From: CAVQBJ01 sp963819075
GTDB taxonomy: Bacteria > Actinomycetota > Thermoleophilia > Solirubrobacterales > Solirubrobacteraceae
Direction of reading: 5' to 3'
NCBI GenBank assembly: GCA_963819075.1
Contig: CAWFUP010000002.1
Location: forward strand, 434,001-498,000
DNA length: 64,000 nt
Position 1 is the stretch's first letter. Each line of letters opens with the position of its first letter. The position numbers were made by a program, and so were the translations under genes. The notes beneath the pieces are model-generated. The model saw only the letters and a program-made list of their open reading frames with translations. It made no database searches and was not told where the DNA came from. This document shows, piece after piece, positions 48,172 through 56,393 of the stretch.

Positions 48172-49725
48172 TCATTCCGGCGGGATCGGAACGGCGGCGG
48201 TCACCCCCACGCCGGTGCCCGTGCGCACCGGGGCGTAGCCATAATCCGGCACCGGCGCGGCGCTCTCCTTCTCGCCGAAGGCGGCGTGCACCGACTCGTC
48301 GAGCGCCCGCTCGAGGTCCGCCTCGATCCCCGCCAGGGCACCGGTCTGGCGGCGGCTCATCACGAAGAGGGATATGCCGCCGACGATCATGTACCCGAAG
48401 AAGATGTACGGGAAGATGTTCGAGCGGCCAGGCCGGGACCGGGTAGAAGCTGCCGACCAGACGGGACGAGCAGGAACACGCAGGCCAGCACGGCGAGCGC
48501 GATGTTGCCGGCCCGTCAGCTCACCGAGCTTGCGCAGGTAGACCGGCGCGGCGATCGTGATGAGGTAGTAGGCGGTCAGGAACCCGAGCGCCGCCAGCGT
48601 GCCGGCGTCGTTGAAGATCGTGTTCGGGCTGGTGCCGACGGCGTGCAGGATCATCGCCACCGAGAAGATCATGGCGCCGTACACGGCGAGGGCCACGTGC
48701 GGGGTCAGGTTCGTGTCGTGCACGGCGTGCAGGCGCCGGGGCAGGAATCCGTGCCGGCCCATCGGGAACATGATCCGCGCGCCGGCGTTCAGGCAGGACA
48801 GCGACAGCGAGAAGAAGCTGATCATCGCGCCGATGTCGAGCGGGATCCGGAAGGCCGGCACGTTGTAGGCGTCCGCGAGCGAGTTGAGCGGCACGGTCAG
48901 CGTGTTCAGCGTGAGGCCGGTCTGGCTGGCGCCGAACACCTCGACGTAGCTCATAGCACCATGAACGCGCCGGTGATGATGAGGCTCCAGATGACCGCCC
49001 GCGGCACGTTGCGCGTCGGGTTCCTCGCCTCGCCACCGAGCGTGGTGGCGCTCTCGAAGCCGACGAGGCTGAAGATGCAGATCACGACGGCCAGGCCCAT
49101 GCCTTTCAGGTCAACGCCCTGGAGCGCGGTCTGGCCGTATCCACGTCGACCCCGTGCTTGAACAGGATGACCCCCGCGAGGGCAAGGATGCAGGCCACCG
49201 ACGCGGCCTCGAAGGCGAGCATCAGCAGGGAGGAGAGGCGGATGTCCTTCAGGGCGATCGTAATGCAGGCTGCCCCGCTGATCGTCATGTACACGAAAGG
49301 GCGAGATGTGCCCGCCGCCGAGCTGCAACACCAACTGGCCGGCGAAGATGGAGAAGCCGGCGAGCCCGACGACCGAGATGAACAGGTAGGACCAGATGAG
49401 CGCCCACCCCGACATCACGCCGGCCACGCGGGCCGAGCCCGCGCGTGGTGTAGGCGTACATCGACCCCGCGGTCGCCGAGCGCTTGGCGAACTGGTTGAG
49501 CCCGCCGACCACGAGCAGCAGCATGACGGTGCCGAACGCGTAGGCCGCCCACGTCCCGTTTCCGACGTTACCGAAACGACAGCGCGATGATGAGCACGGC
49601 CGTCATCGTCGGCGAGATGAGGGCCACCGATTGGGCGATCAGCGTCGGGAAGCCGAGAGCGTGTGGTCGTAAGCGTTTTGCTTTCGTCGTCGCGCGGACC
49701 CGGGCGCGGGCGTGGTGGTGCTCAT
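48172..49725 (-). pseudogene. APC-family amino-acid permease, about nine frameshifts
   Basis: Joined across frames the product is about 510 residues with some 12 helices. It begins at ATG 49725 (MSTTTPAP), then HALGFPTLIAQSVALISPTM, FAKRSATAGSMYAYTTRGLG, SGWALIWSYLFISVVGLAGF, LVGFESATTLGGEARNPTRN, LSLSCLNAGARIMFPMGRHG and NIFPYIFFGYMIVGG. These match APC-superfamily transporters of amino acids or amines. Slips lie near 49670, 49575, 49435, 49305, 49140, 48955, 48505, 48455 and 48430, mostly one extra base. The substrate is unknown. It is either a badly sequenced gene or a real pseudogene. Confidence 0.75.
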
Positions 49726-49885
49726 GGCTGATCGGTCCCCCTGTGAATGGTGAACGGGCTCATCGCGATCTGACTCTCTGTCGGACGTGGGCAGGGACGG
49801 TCGGACCGTGTGAGTGTCAGTCACCGCACCGCAAGTGTCTTTAGTCCGCCGGTCCCATTCGCGCGGGACCTGTTGGCCATGTGCC

Positions 49886-49903
49886 AGTCGGCCATAGCCG
49901 ACT
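49886..49903. other. Small perfect hairpin in the dnaB-permease gap
   Basis: AGTCGGC, loop CATA, GCCGACT. The 348-nt gap 49726-50073 has no convincing gene. On the minus strand this hairpin lies after dnaB and before the permease start, without a T-tract. It could be a dnaB terminator or leader structure; nothing else recognisable is in the gap. Confidence 0.4.
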
Positions 49904-50073
49904 CAGCTCATATGTGCGAGAATGCGTCAGCCGCGCGCCCGGCGACGGTCAGACGAGGTGAATCGAGTCGCGTCCGCCGCTGGCACCTCGGCCACGCCTC
50001 CGGCGCCAGTCGCGGAGACTGACGAAGGCCCGGTGCAGCATCTCGGCGGAGCGGGGCGCGCCGCGGAACCGCC

Positions 50074-51443
50074 TTAGGCCGCCGCGTACCGCTCGCCGGC
50101 GTAATTCATGAACTTCGGGTACTCCTTCTGGAAGGTGAGCGTCACCGTCCCGACGGCGCCGTTGCGGTGCTTGGAGATGATCAGGTCGGCCTCGCCGATG
50201 CGCTCGGAGTCCTGCTCGTAGTACTCCTCGCGGTAGATGAACACGACGAGGTCGGCATCCTGCTCGACGTTGCCCGACTCGCGCAGGTCCGACAGCTGGG
50301 GGATCTTGGGGCTGCGCGACTCGACGGCACGGCTCAGCTGCGAGAGCGCGATGACCGGGACGCCGAGCTCGCGGGCGAGGATCTTCAGGCCGCGGCTGAG
50401 CTCGCCGACCGCGGTGACGCGGCTCTCGTAGCGCGTCTCGGTGCGAAGCAGCTGCAGGTAGTCGACGATGATCAGCCCGAGCCCGCCCGGCGCCTGCGAG
50501 TGCAGGCGGCGGGCCTTGGCCCGGATCTCGAGCATGCCGATGTCGCTCGAGTCGTCGATCCACAGCGGCGCGGCGGCGAGGCGCTGGCTCGCGGCGAGGA
50601 TCTTCGGCCAGCGGTTCTCGGCGACGCGGCCCTTGCGCAGCTCCTCGCCCTTGATGCGCGCCTGCGAGGCGACGAAGCGCTGGGCGAGCTCGGCCTCGGA
50701 CATCTCCAGCGAGAACAGGGCGACGGCCTTGCCGTGCTCGATCGCGGCGTTCTCGGCGATGTTCGCCACCAGGCTCGACTTGCCCATCGCCGGACGGGCG
50801 GCGATGATGATCAGGTTGCCCGGCTGGAAGCCGCCGGTGATCTCGTCGAAGTCCTTGAAGCCCGAGGGCGTCCCGGTGAGCGAGGTGTGCTCGAGCGAGA
50901 GTCGGTGCAGCTTGTCGATCTCGTCGTGCAGCACGTCCTCGATGCGGCGGAAGTCCTGCTGGCGATCGTCGCGCGCGACCTCGAGCATCGCCTTCTCGGC
51001 CTGCTCGACGAGCTCGCGCGGCGCGGCGGCGTGGCCGAGAACCTGCGACTGGATCTCATACGAGGCGGTGAGCAGGCGCCGCAGCAGCGCGTTCTCGCGC
51101 ACGATCTGCGCGTAGCGCCGCGCATGAGCGGCGGCGGGCACGAGCCCCGCGAGCTCGTCCACGGCGGCCGCGCCGCCGGCCTCGTCGAGCTTGCCGGTCT
51201 GGCGCAGGCGGTCGGTGACGGTGAGGACGTCGACCGGCTCGGAATCGTTGTAGAGCGCGAGCATCGCCTCGTAGATGAGGCGATGACGGTCGCGGTAGAA
51301 GTCCTCCGGGCGCAGGCCCTCCTCGATGACGAGCGCGTACATCGGGCGGTCGGTGAGCAGGATCGCCCCGAGCACCGACTGCTCGGCCTCGAGGTTGTGC
51401 GGCGGGGTGATGACGCCGTTGGGGGCGGGGCGGTCGTGCTCAT
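50074..51443 (-). CDS. dnaB: Replicative DNA helicase DnaB, probable slip near the N-terminus
   Basis: About 456 residues. PPHNLEAEQSVLGAILL starts the N-terminal domain, and the RecA-like domain has Walker A AARPAMGKSSLVANIAEN, SLEMSEAELAQRFVASQA, IVDYLQLL (Walker B) and ISKHRNGAVGTVTLTF. No standard start exists in the main frame near the N-terminus. ATG 51443 (MSTTAPP) is one base out of frame, and restoring one C in the G5/C5 run at 51421-51425 joins them. It belongs to the rpsF-ssb-rpsR-rplI-dnaB block, separated from rplI by an inhibitor-like gene. No intein is seen. Confidence 0.92.
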
Positions 51444-51620
51444 CGCGTGCAGTGTTCCAGGGTGGCCCGTCGGCGCCGGCCGCGCAAGCCGCTCCGACGG
51501 CGGAATTCTTCGCTCGCCGGCGAACCGGGCGAGGGTCGGCGGGCATGCGAACACATGTTCGCATTGGGGTCGGACGGTGGCGGATCGTCGTCGGCTGAGC
51601 GCGCCTCCCCCCGGGGGCCT

Positions 51621-51648
51621 GACCGCGCCGCGCGCCTGCGGCGCGGTC
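51621..51648. terminator. GC-rich terminator-type hairpin after the inhibitor-like gene
   Basis: GACCGCGCCGC (51621-51631) and GCGGCGCGGTC (51638-51648) pair perfectly around 6 nt. It overlaps the stop of the minus-strand gene at 51647, the position expected for an intrinsic terminator without a T-tract. The rest of 51444-51646 shows no gene. Confidence 0.6.
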
Positions 51649-52078
51649 AGCCCGAGCCGGTCAGCACCGCGCGCAGCGTCGTCCACGCGCGCGAGCACGT
51701 CGTCGAGACATAGTGGACCGGGTGCCCCTCCCAGTTGCCGGTCACCGTGGCCAGCGGTCCCCCGCGCACGATCACCAGGCACTCCACGCCGGGATTGATG
51801 AGGTCGTTCCCATGCGCAGCCAGCTCCCGGCACGCGACCGCGCGCGACGGCAGCGTCCCCCCAGTCGGCCCGCAGGTCAGCGTCCACCGCCGCCGAGCGG
51901 CCTCGGGCACCCCGGCCCCGTGCGGTGAGTAGGTGATCACGAGCGACGTCGAGGCGCGCGCGGGTTGCGACGAGGCGGCGCAAGCGGTCCCGCCGAGCGC
52001 AACCAATGGGAGGGCGCCGAGCAAAAGCCCCCCAAAGATCGCCCGGGGATGTGCGGGCCAAGCGGCTGTAGTCCTCAT
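51647..52078 (-). CDS. Secreted subtilisin-inhibitor-like (SSI-type) protein
   Basis: 143 residues from ATG 52078. A signal peptide is clear: a basic start, hydrophobic FGGLLLGALPLVALGGTA and an Ala-Cys-Ala-Ala region. The mature part STSLVITYSPHG, then RRWTLTCGPTGGTLPS, AVACRELAAHGNDL, CLVIVRGGPLATVTGNWEG and VHYVSTTCSRAW follows the Streptomyces subtilisin inhibitor layout, with four cysteines for two disulfides. It probably inhibits an external serine protease; none is encoded nearby. It lies between rplI and dnaB. Confidence 0.75.
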   Translation of the reverse strand: MRTTAAWPAHPRAIFGGLLLGALPLVALGGTACAASSQPARASTSLVITYSPHGAGVPEAARRRWTLTCGPTGGTLPSRAVACRELAAHGNDLINPGVECLVIVRGGPLATVTGNWEGHPVHYVSTTCSRAWTTLRAVLTGSG

Positions 52079-52123
52079 CAATTCGAGGATACGGTGCGGC
52101 AACCGCATTGAGGCGCGGAGGAA

Positions 52124-52167
52124 TGTCGTTTCAAATCCCCTTTTCAAAGTGGGGATTTGAAACGACA
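52124..52167. repeat. 17-bp perfect inverted repeat after rplI
   Basis: TGTCGTTTCAAATCCCC (52124-52140) and GGGGATTTGAAACGACA (52151-52167) are exactly complementary around a 10-nt loop. It begins 9 nt after the rplI stop (minus strand), so it probably ends the ribosomal transcript. Its arms are far more AT-rich than the surroundings. Confidence 0.75.
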
Positions 52168-52175
52168 GGCCGCAG

Positions 52176-52628
52176 CTACTTCTGCGCAACCACCATGGTC
52201 TTGATCGTGGCGGTGACATCGTCGGCCACCTCGACCACCACCATGTACGTCCCCACGTTGCGAATCGGCTCCTCCAGGTGCACCTTGCGCTTGTCGAGCT
52301 TCAGCCCGCGCGCGTCGCGCACCGCGTCGGCGATGTCCTGCGTCGTCACCGAGCCGAACAGGCGCCCGTCGTCGCCGGCCTGCTGGGTGATGGTCAGCAC
52401 GGTGCGGTTGAGCAGGTTCGCGTTGTCCTGGGCGCGCTCGACCTGCTCGCGCTCGGCCCGCTCGGCCGCCTCCTGGCGGCGCCGGGCAGCGTCGACGGCG
52501 CCCTTCGTGGCCGGCGCAGCAAGCTTGCGGGGGACGAGGAAGTTGCGGAGGTAGCCCTTTGAGACGTCGACCACCTTGCCGCGCTCGCCGAGCTCCTCGA
52601 CGTCCTGGAGCAGGATCGCCTCGGGCAC
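52176..52628 (-). CDS. rplI: 50S ribosomal protein L9
   Basis: 150 residues from GTG 52628. AILLQDVEELGERGKVVDVS, then GYLRNFLVPRKLA, is the L9 signature. The long central helix (AARRRQEAAERAEREQVERA) and the C-terminal domain (DGRLFGSVTTQDIADAV, HLEEPIRNVGTYMVVVEV) complete it. It binds 23S rRNA at the base of the L1 stalk. It starts 1 nt after the rpsR stop, so the two are coupled. Normal length. Confidence 0.95.
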   Translation of the reverse strand: MPEAILLQDVEELGERGKVVDVSKGYLRNFLVPRKLAAPATKGAVDAARRRQEAAERAEREQVERAQDNANLLNRTVLTITQQAGDDGRLFGSVTTQDIADAVRDARGLKLDKRKVHLEEPIRNVGTYMVVVEVADDVTATIKTMVVAQK

Positions 52629-52629
52629 G

Positions 52630-52959
52630 TCAGCGCTCCCGATCTGACCGGTCGCGCCGGCCGCCGCCGCGCTCGTCGTCGCGGCCGCCCTCGTGGACGT
52701 AGGGCAGCAGCGCGAGCTCACGGGCGCGCTTGACGGCCGTGGCGATCTGGCTCTGGTGCCGGCGGCAGGCTCCGGTGATCCGCCGCGAGCGGATCTTGCC
52801 CTTCTCGGACACGAACCGGCGCAGGCCGGTCACGTCCTTGTAATCGACCTGCTCGATCTTGTCTCGGCAGTACGGGCAAGGCTTGCGCCGGCCGCTCCCG
52901 GGCCCACCCTTCTTCTCTCGCCGGCGGACTGGCTTGCCGCGGCCGCGCGCTTTTGCCAC
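52630..52959 (-). CDS. rpsR: 30S ribosomal protein S18
   Basis: 109 residues from GTG 52959. KPCPYCRDKIEQVDYKDV has a CxxC pair typical of the zinc-binding (C+) form, and LRRFVSEKGKIRSRRITGAC and RRHQSQIATAVKRARELALL are the S18 core. The C-terminus carries a ~20-residue Arg/Asp/Gly-rich extension (DDERGGGRRDRSDRER), longer than usual. It sits between ssb and rplI in the normal order. The zinc form suggests Zur control of paralogues is possible, but no second copy is in the window. Confidence 0.94.
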   Translation of the reverse strand: MAKARGRGKPVRRREKKGGPGSGRRKPCPYCRDKIEQVDYKDVTGLRRFVSEKGKIRSRRITGACRRHQSQIATAVKRARELALLPYVHEGGRDDERGGGRRDRSDRER

Positions 52960-52979
52960 TGGTACCTCGCTGGACTGGC

Positions 52980-53450
52980 TTAGAACGGAATGTCGTCGTC
53001 GCTCGCGCCGCCGCCAACCGAAGCGGGCTGGAAGTCGCGGTCGTCGACGGGGATGTCGCTCGGCGCCGAGCCCCCATTGCCCGCGAATCCGCCGCTTGTG
53101 GCGGCATCATCACGCGAGCCCAGGAACTGGACCGAGTCGGCAATGATATCGACTGCCTGGCGCTTCGTGCCGTCCTGGGCCTCCCACTCACGCCATTCGA
53201 GCCGTCCGTCGAGCGCCACGGGGCGCCCCTTGGCCAGGAAACGCGCGCAATTCTCGCCCTGCGCGCCCCACACCGTGACGTTGAAATAGTTGGGCTTGTC
53301 CTCCCATTCGCCGGTCCCGTTGTTCTTGCGCCGGGTGTTGCAGGCGATGCGCAGGCTGCAGACGGACATGCCGCTCGGCAGCGATCGCAGCTCCGGATCG
53401 GCTGTCAGGTTGCCGGTGAGAACGACCCGGTTGATGTTCGTGGCGGCCAC
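52980..53450 (-). CDS. ssb: Single-stranded DNA-binding protein
   Basis: 156 residues from GTG 53450, chosen over the open frame to 53492 because GGAAAGGAAG lies 8 nt upstream and NINRVVLTGNLTADPELRSL is the normal start. The OB-fold (YFNVTVWGAQGENCARFLAK, VALDGRLEWREWEAQDG) is followed by a Gly/Ser linker and the acidic tip DDDIPF, which recruits replication partners. It is next to rpsR as usual. On its 5' side, where rpsF is expected, a fatty-acid hydroxylase gene intervenes. Confidence 0.95.
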   Translation of the reverse strand: MAATNINRVVLTGNLTADPELRSLPSGMSVCSLRIACNTRRKNNGTGEWEDKPNYFNVTVWGAQGENCARFLAKGRPVALDGRLEWREWEAQDGTKRQAVDIIADSVQFLGSRDDAATSGGFAGNGGSAPSDIPVDDRDFQPASVGGGASDDDIPF

Positions 53451-53586
53451 GTCTTCACTTCCTTTCCGACGGTGGGGCGGCTCGATGGCCAAAGGTCGTC
53501 CCCGAGTCTAGACACGGTTGCGGGCGCGATTGTCGCCGGGGGGCGATCATGCCGCTGGTTGCGGGAGATTGCGGTCGGAGCGACGC

Positions 53587-54243
53587 TCAGTCGTCGCCGG
53601 CCGCGGGCTCGCTCTCGGCGGCTCGGCGGCTGCGCGGCGCGGTGCGAAAGACGTCGTCCCAGTACGGCGCGCTCACCCCGAACCCGCGGGTGTCGTCCTG
53701 GAAGTGGTGGCGCATGTGGCGCTCGCGCAGGAACTTCGCGACGCGGTTACGGGGCTGTCCGTGGTGCATGTAGAAGTGCGTCATGTCGTACACGAGGTAC
53801 CCGGCGAGGAAGCCGGCCGTCACGCCCGGGCCGAGGTTCGGCCCGAAGACCACGTAGAAGAGCGCGAAGAACAGCAGCGCGAGCGGGACGCTCACCGCCG
53901 GGGGCATCACGAGGCGCAGCGGGTCGTTCGGATGATCGTGGTGCACGCCGTGGATGATGTAGTGCAGGCGCGCGCCCCAGCCGTCCTCGGGCTCGAAGTG
54001 GAACACGATGCGATGCAGCCAGTACTCGAGCACCGTCCACAGCACGTAGCCGACCACGGCGAGGCCGATCGTGACCGGCACGCTGACCCGCGACAGCGCC
54101 CACGCCTCGAGCGCCACGATGGCGGGCACAAAGATGATCACCGGCACCGACGGGTGCACCCGCGAGAGGTGATCGAGCACGCTCGAACGGAACATGCGCG
54201 GTGACGCGCGCAGCGCGTCGGACTTGCCGTTCGGGGTGCTCAT
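53587..54243 (-). CDS. Fatty-acid hydroxylase/sterol desaturase-family membrane protein
   Basis: 218 residues with four or so helices and the di-iron histidine boxes: EYWLHRIVFHFEP, HYIIHGVHHDHPND, HFYMHHGQP and RERHMRHHFQDD. The layout matches bacterial FA2H-like 2-hydroxylases, which use O2 to hydroxylate acyl chains. ATG 54243 is the only sensible start. It is inserted between rpsF and ssb, same strand, with 94 nt before rpsF. The lipid substrate cannot be read; oxygen need contrasts with the microoxic island upstream. Confidence 0.87.
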   Translation of the reverse strand: MSTPNGKSDALRASPRMFRSSVLDHLSRVHPSVPVIIFVPAIVALEAWALSRVSVPVTIGLAVVGYVLWTVLEYWLHRIVFHFEPEDGWGARLHYIIHGVHHDHPNDPLRLVMPPAVSVPLALLFFALFYVVFGPNLGPGVTAGFLAGYLVYDMTHFYMHHGQPRNRVAKFLRERHMRHHFQDDTRGFGVSAPYWDDVFRTAPRSRRAAESEPAAGDD

Positions 54244-54337
54244 CCGTCGCTCCTGGACCGCATGGGCGACAGTGTATTACCGCAGGCTTGATGCTCAAGC
54301 CCGGTGCCTGGTCGACGCGCGGCGCGCGTCGCGAGCG

Positions 54338-54712
54338 CTAGGCCGCGGGCTCGCCGGCGGCGACCGGCTCGCCCGCGGAGGGCCGGCTCGCGCGCAGGTC
54401 CGGAGCGTCGGGCGTGCCCGGCTTCAGCTTGATGACGCGGAAGCGCACGACGCCGTCGGTGATGTGCAGCGAGTGGTTCAGATCGGCCAGCAGCGCCGGC
54501 GTCGCGTGCATCTGGAAGAGGTGGTACTCGGCGCTCGTGCGATGGTCGATCGGGTAGGCGAGCGCGCGGTCGCCCCAGCTGTCGTGGCGCAGCAGCTCGC
54601 CGGCGCCGCGGATCGTCTGCTCGACGTCGGAGACGATCTTGCCGCGCGCCGCTTCCTCGGCCGAGGGGTCGAGGAGCAGGACGAGGTCGTAGACGGGGGG
54701 CGGCAGGGTCAT
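54338..54712 (-). CDS. rpsF: 30S ribosomal protein S6
   Basis: 124 residues from ATG 54712. VYDLVLLLDPSAEEAARGKI is the S6 start, and WGDRALAYPIDHRTSAEYHL and RFRVIKLKPGTPDAPDLRAS are typical. It binds S18 and helix 23 of 16S rRNA. The C-terminus has a ~20-residue Ala/Glu/Pro tail. Normally ssb follows at once; here a hydroxylase gene lies between. An 18-bp inverted repeat lies upstream, at the end of the otsA transcript. Confidence 0.93.
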   Translation of the reverse strand: MTLPPPVYDLVLLLDPSAEEAARGKIVSDVEQTIRGAGELLRHDSWGDRALAYPIDHRTSAEYHLFQMHATPALLADLNHSLHITDGVVRFRVIKLKPGTPDAPDLRASRPSAGEPVAAGEPAA

Positions 54713-54801
54713 GACGGTGGGGCCCGCAGGCGGCCGCGGATGATACCAGTGCGCGGCGAGGGGCCTTGGGGGCCCTCGCGCTCGGGCGGGCGTCCGAATG
54801 C

Positions 54802-54852
54802 GGGGGTGCACGTCCTTTCTATGAACTATTCGCGGAAAGGACGTGCACCCCC
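54802..54852. repeat. 18-bp perfect inverted repeat between otsA and rpsF
   Basis: GGGGGTGCACGTCCTTTC (54802-54819) and its exact complement at 54835-54852 flank a 15-nt AT-rich loop. It begins about 20 nt after the otsA stop on the minus strand and 90 nt before rpsF, so it most likely ends the treT-otsA transcript. The arm contains the palindrome GTGCAC. There is no T-tract. No gene is present in 54713-54872. Confidence 0.75.
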
Positions 54853-54872
54853 ACCGGATCGCCCGGCTCGCC

Positions 54873-56393
54873 TCACCCCGCCGGCGGGTCCGCGACGGCG
54901 GGGTGGGCCTGCGCCTTCGCGCGGATGTCGGCGAGCTGCTCGTCGATCCAGTGGCCCGGGTCGCGCGAGGTGATGATGTCCACGAGCCCGCGCGCCCGGC
55001 GTCCGCGCTCGTCATGGTCCATCGTCAGGGCCGCGTGGATCGAGTCGGCCAGCTCCTGGATGTCGAACGGGTTCACCGACAGCGCGTACTCCCCGAGCTC
55101 CTCGTGGGCGCCGGTGTTCTCCGAGAGGATCGACACCCCCTCGCGCTCGTTGACGATCGGACCCTCCTTGGCCACCAGGTTCATGCCGTCGAACATGGCG
55201 TTGACGAGCAGCACGTCGTAGTGGCGGTAGGCGGCCATCGCCTCCTCGAGGTCGTCGCGCAGCTTCAGCTGGATCGGCATCCAATCCGGCGTGCCGTGGC
55301 GATGGTTGACGACCGCGACGAGCGCCTCGATGCGCTCGAGGTACTCCGCGTACTCCGGGACGTCGGTCCGCGAGGGCATCAGCTGGGCGACGAAGGTGAC
55401 GTGCTCGCGGAACTCGGGATGCTGCTCGAGGAAGAGGTCGAACGAGGAGAAGCCGCGCAGCACGTTCTTACTGAGGTCGGCGCGATCGACCCGCAGGATG
55501 AGGAAGTCGCGCCGGCGGCGCAGCAGCTCGGCCTCGAAGTTCGCGACGCGCGGGCTGTGCGACGTGCGCCGGGTCGCCTTCCAGTCGATCGGCAGCGGAT
55601 AGGCCCGGACCCAGACCTCGCGCTCGTCAAACAGCACCACGCCGCGCTCGAAGTCGACCTCGAGGTCCATCAGGTCGCGACAGCACTGCAGGAAGTTGCG
55701 CCGGTAGGAGCGGGTGTGGAAGCCGATGATGTCGTTGGCCAACACTCCGCGATAGATCTCCTCGCGCAGGCGCGTCGGCAGCACGCGCCAGGCGTCGGGT
55801 TGCGTCCACGGGATGTGGATGAAGTGGTGCAGGAAGACGTCCGGGCGCGCGCGACGGACGAGCTCGGGCAGCGTGTAGAGGTGGTAGTCGTGGACCATCA
55901 CGACCGGCTCGTCAACGCCGTCGATCTCCTCGACGACGGCGCGCGCGAGGTCCTCGTTGACGACGTTGTAGCCGAACTCGAAGGCCTCGATCTCCTCGCG
56001 ACGGATGTCCGGTGCGTTGGACAGGTCCCACAGGTAGTGCTGGATGAACCACAGCATCGGGTTGGCGATGACGTTGTAGAAGCGGTCGTAGGCGTCGGGC
56101 TCGGAGGCCACGAGGCGCACGCGGTACTCGCCGCCGCCGGGTGCCTGGACGAGGAACGGCCGGCCGTCGTGCTCGCGCGAGCGCGCCATGTCGGCGTCGG
56201 TCATCGCCGAGGCGATCCAGGTGACCGCGCGATGGGAGGCCAGGCCGGTCAGGGCCGTCACCAGACCACCGGTGCCGCGCTGGATCTGACCGTCGGCGAA
56301 GAACGTCACCGGCCCCCGGTTGGAGACCAGCACGAGTCCCGCGCCACGTTCATCCGGCGCCGTCGCGCCGCCAACGCCCGCGGCATCGGTCAT
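54873..56393 (-). CDS. otsA: Trehalose-6-phosphate synthase (GT20)
   Basis: 506 residues from ATG 56393. VSNRGPVTFF has the N-terminal Arg, GTGGLVTAL the donor loop, VHDYHLYTLPELV the substrate His, RVDRADLSKNVLRGF the phosphate Arg/Lys pair and DGMNLVAKEGPIVNE the donor Glu. It makes trehalose-6-phosphate from NDP-glucose and glucose-6-phosphate. No trehalose phosphatase gene is next to it. It overlaps the upstream glycosyltransferase by ATGA. A glucosylglycerol-type product is a less likely alternative in this GT20 subgroup. Confidence 0.9.
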   Translation of the reverse strand: MTDAAGVGGATAPDERGAGLVLVSNRGPVTFFADGQIQRGTGGLVTALTGLASHRAVTWIASAMTDADMARSREHDGRPFLVQAPGGGEYRVRLVASEPDAYDRFYNVIANPMLWFIQHYLWDLSNAPDIRREEIEAFEFGYNVVNEDLARAVVEEIDGVDEPVVMVHDYHLYTLPELVRRARPDVFLHHFIHIPWTQPDAWRVLPTRLREEIYRGVLANDIIGFHTRSYRRNFLQCCRDLMDLEVDFERGVVLFDEREVWVRAYPLPIDWKATRRTSHSPRVANFEAELLRRRRDFLILRVDRADLSKNVLRGFSSFDLFLEQHPEFREHVTFVAQLMPSRTDVPEYAEYLERIEALVAVVNHRHGTPDWMPIQLKLRDDLEEAMAAYRHYDVLLVNAMFDGMNLVAKEGPIVNEREGVSILSENTGAHEELGEYALSVNPFDIQELADSIHAALTMDHDERGRRARGLVDIITSRDPGHWIDEQLADIRAKAQAHPAVADPPAG

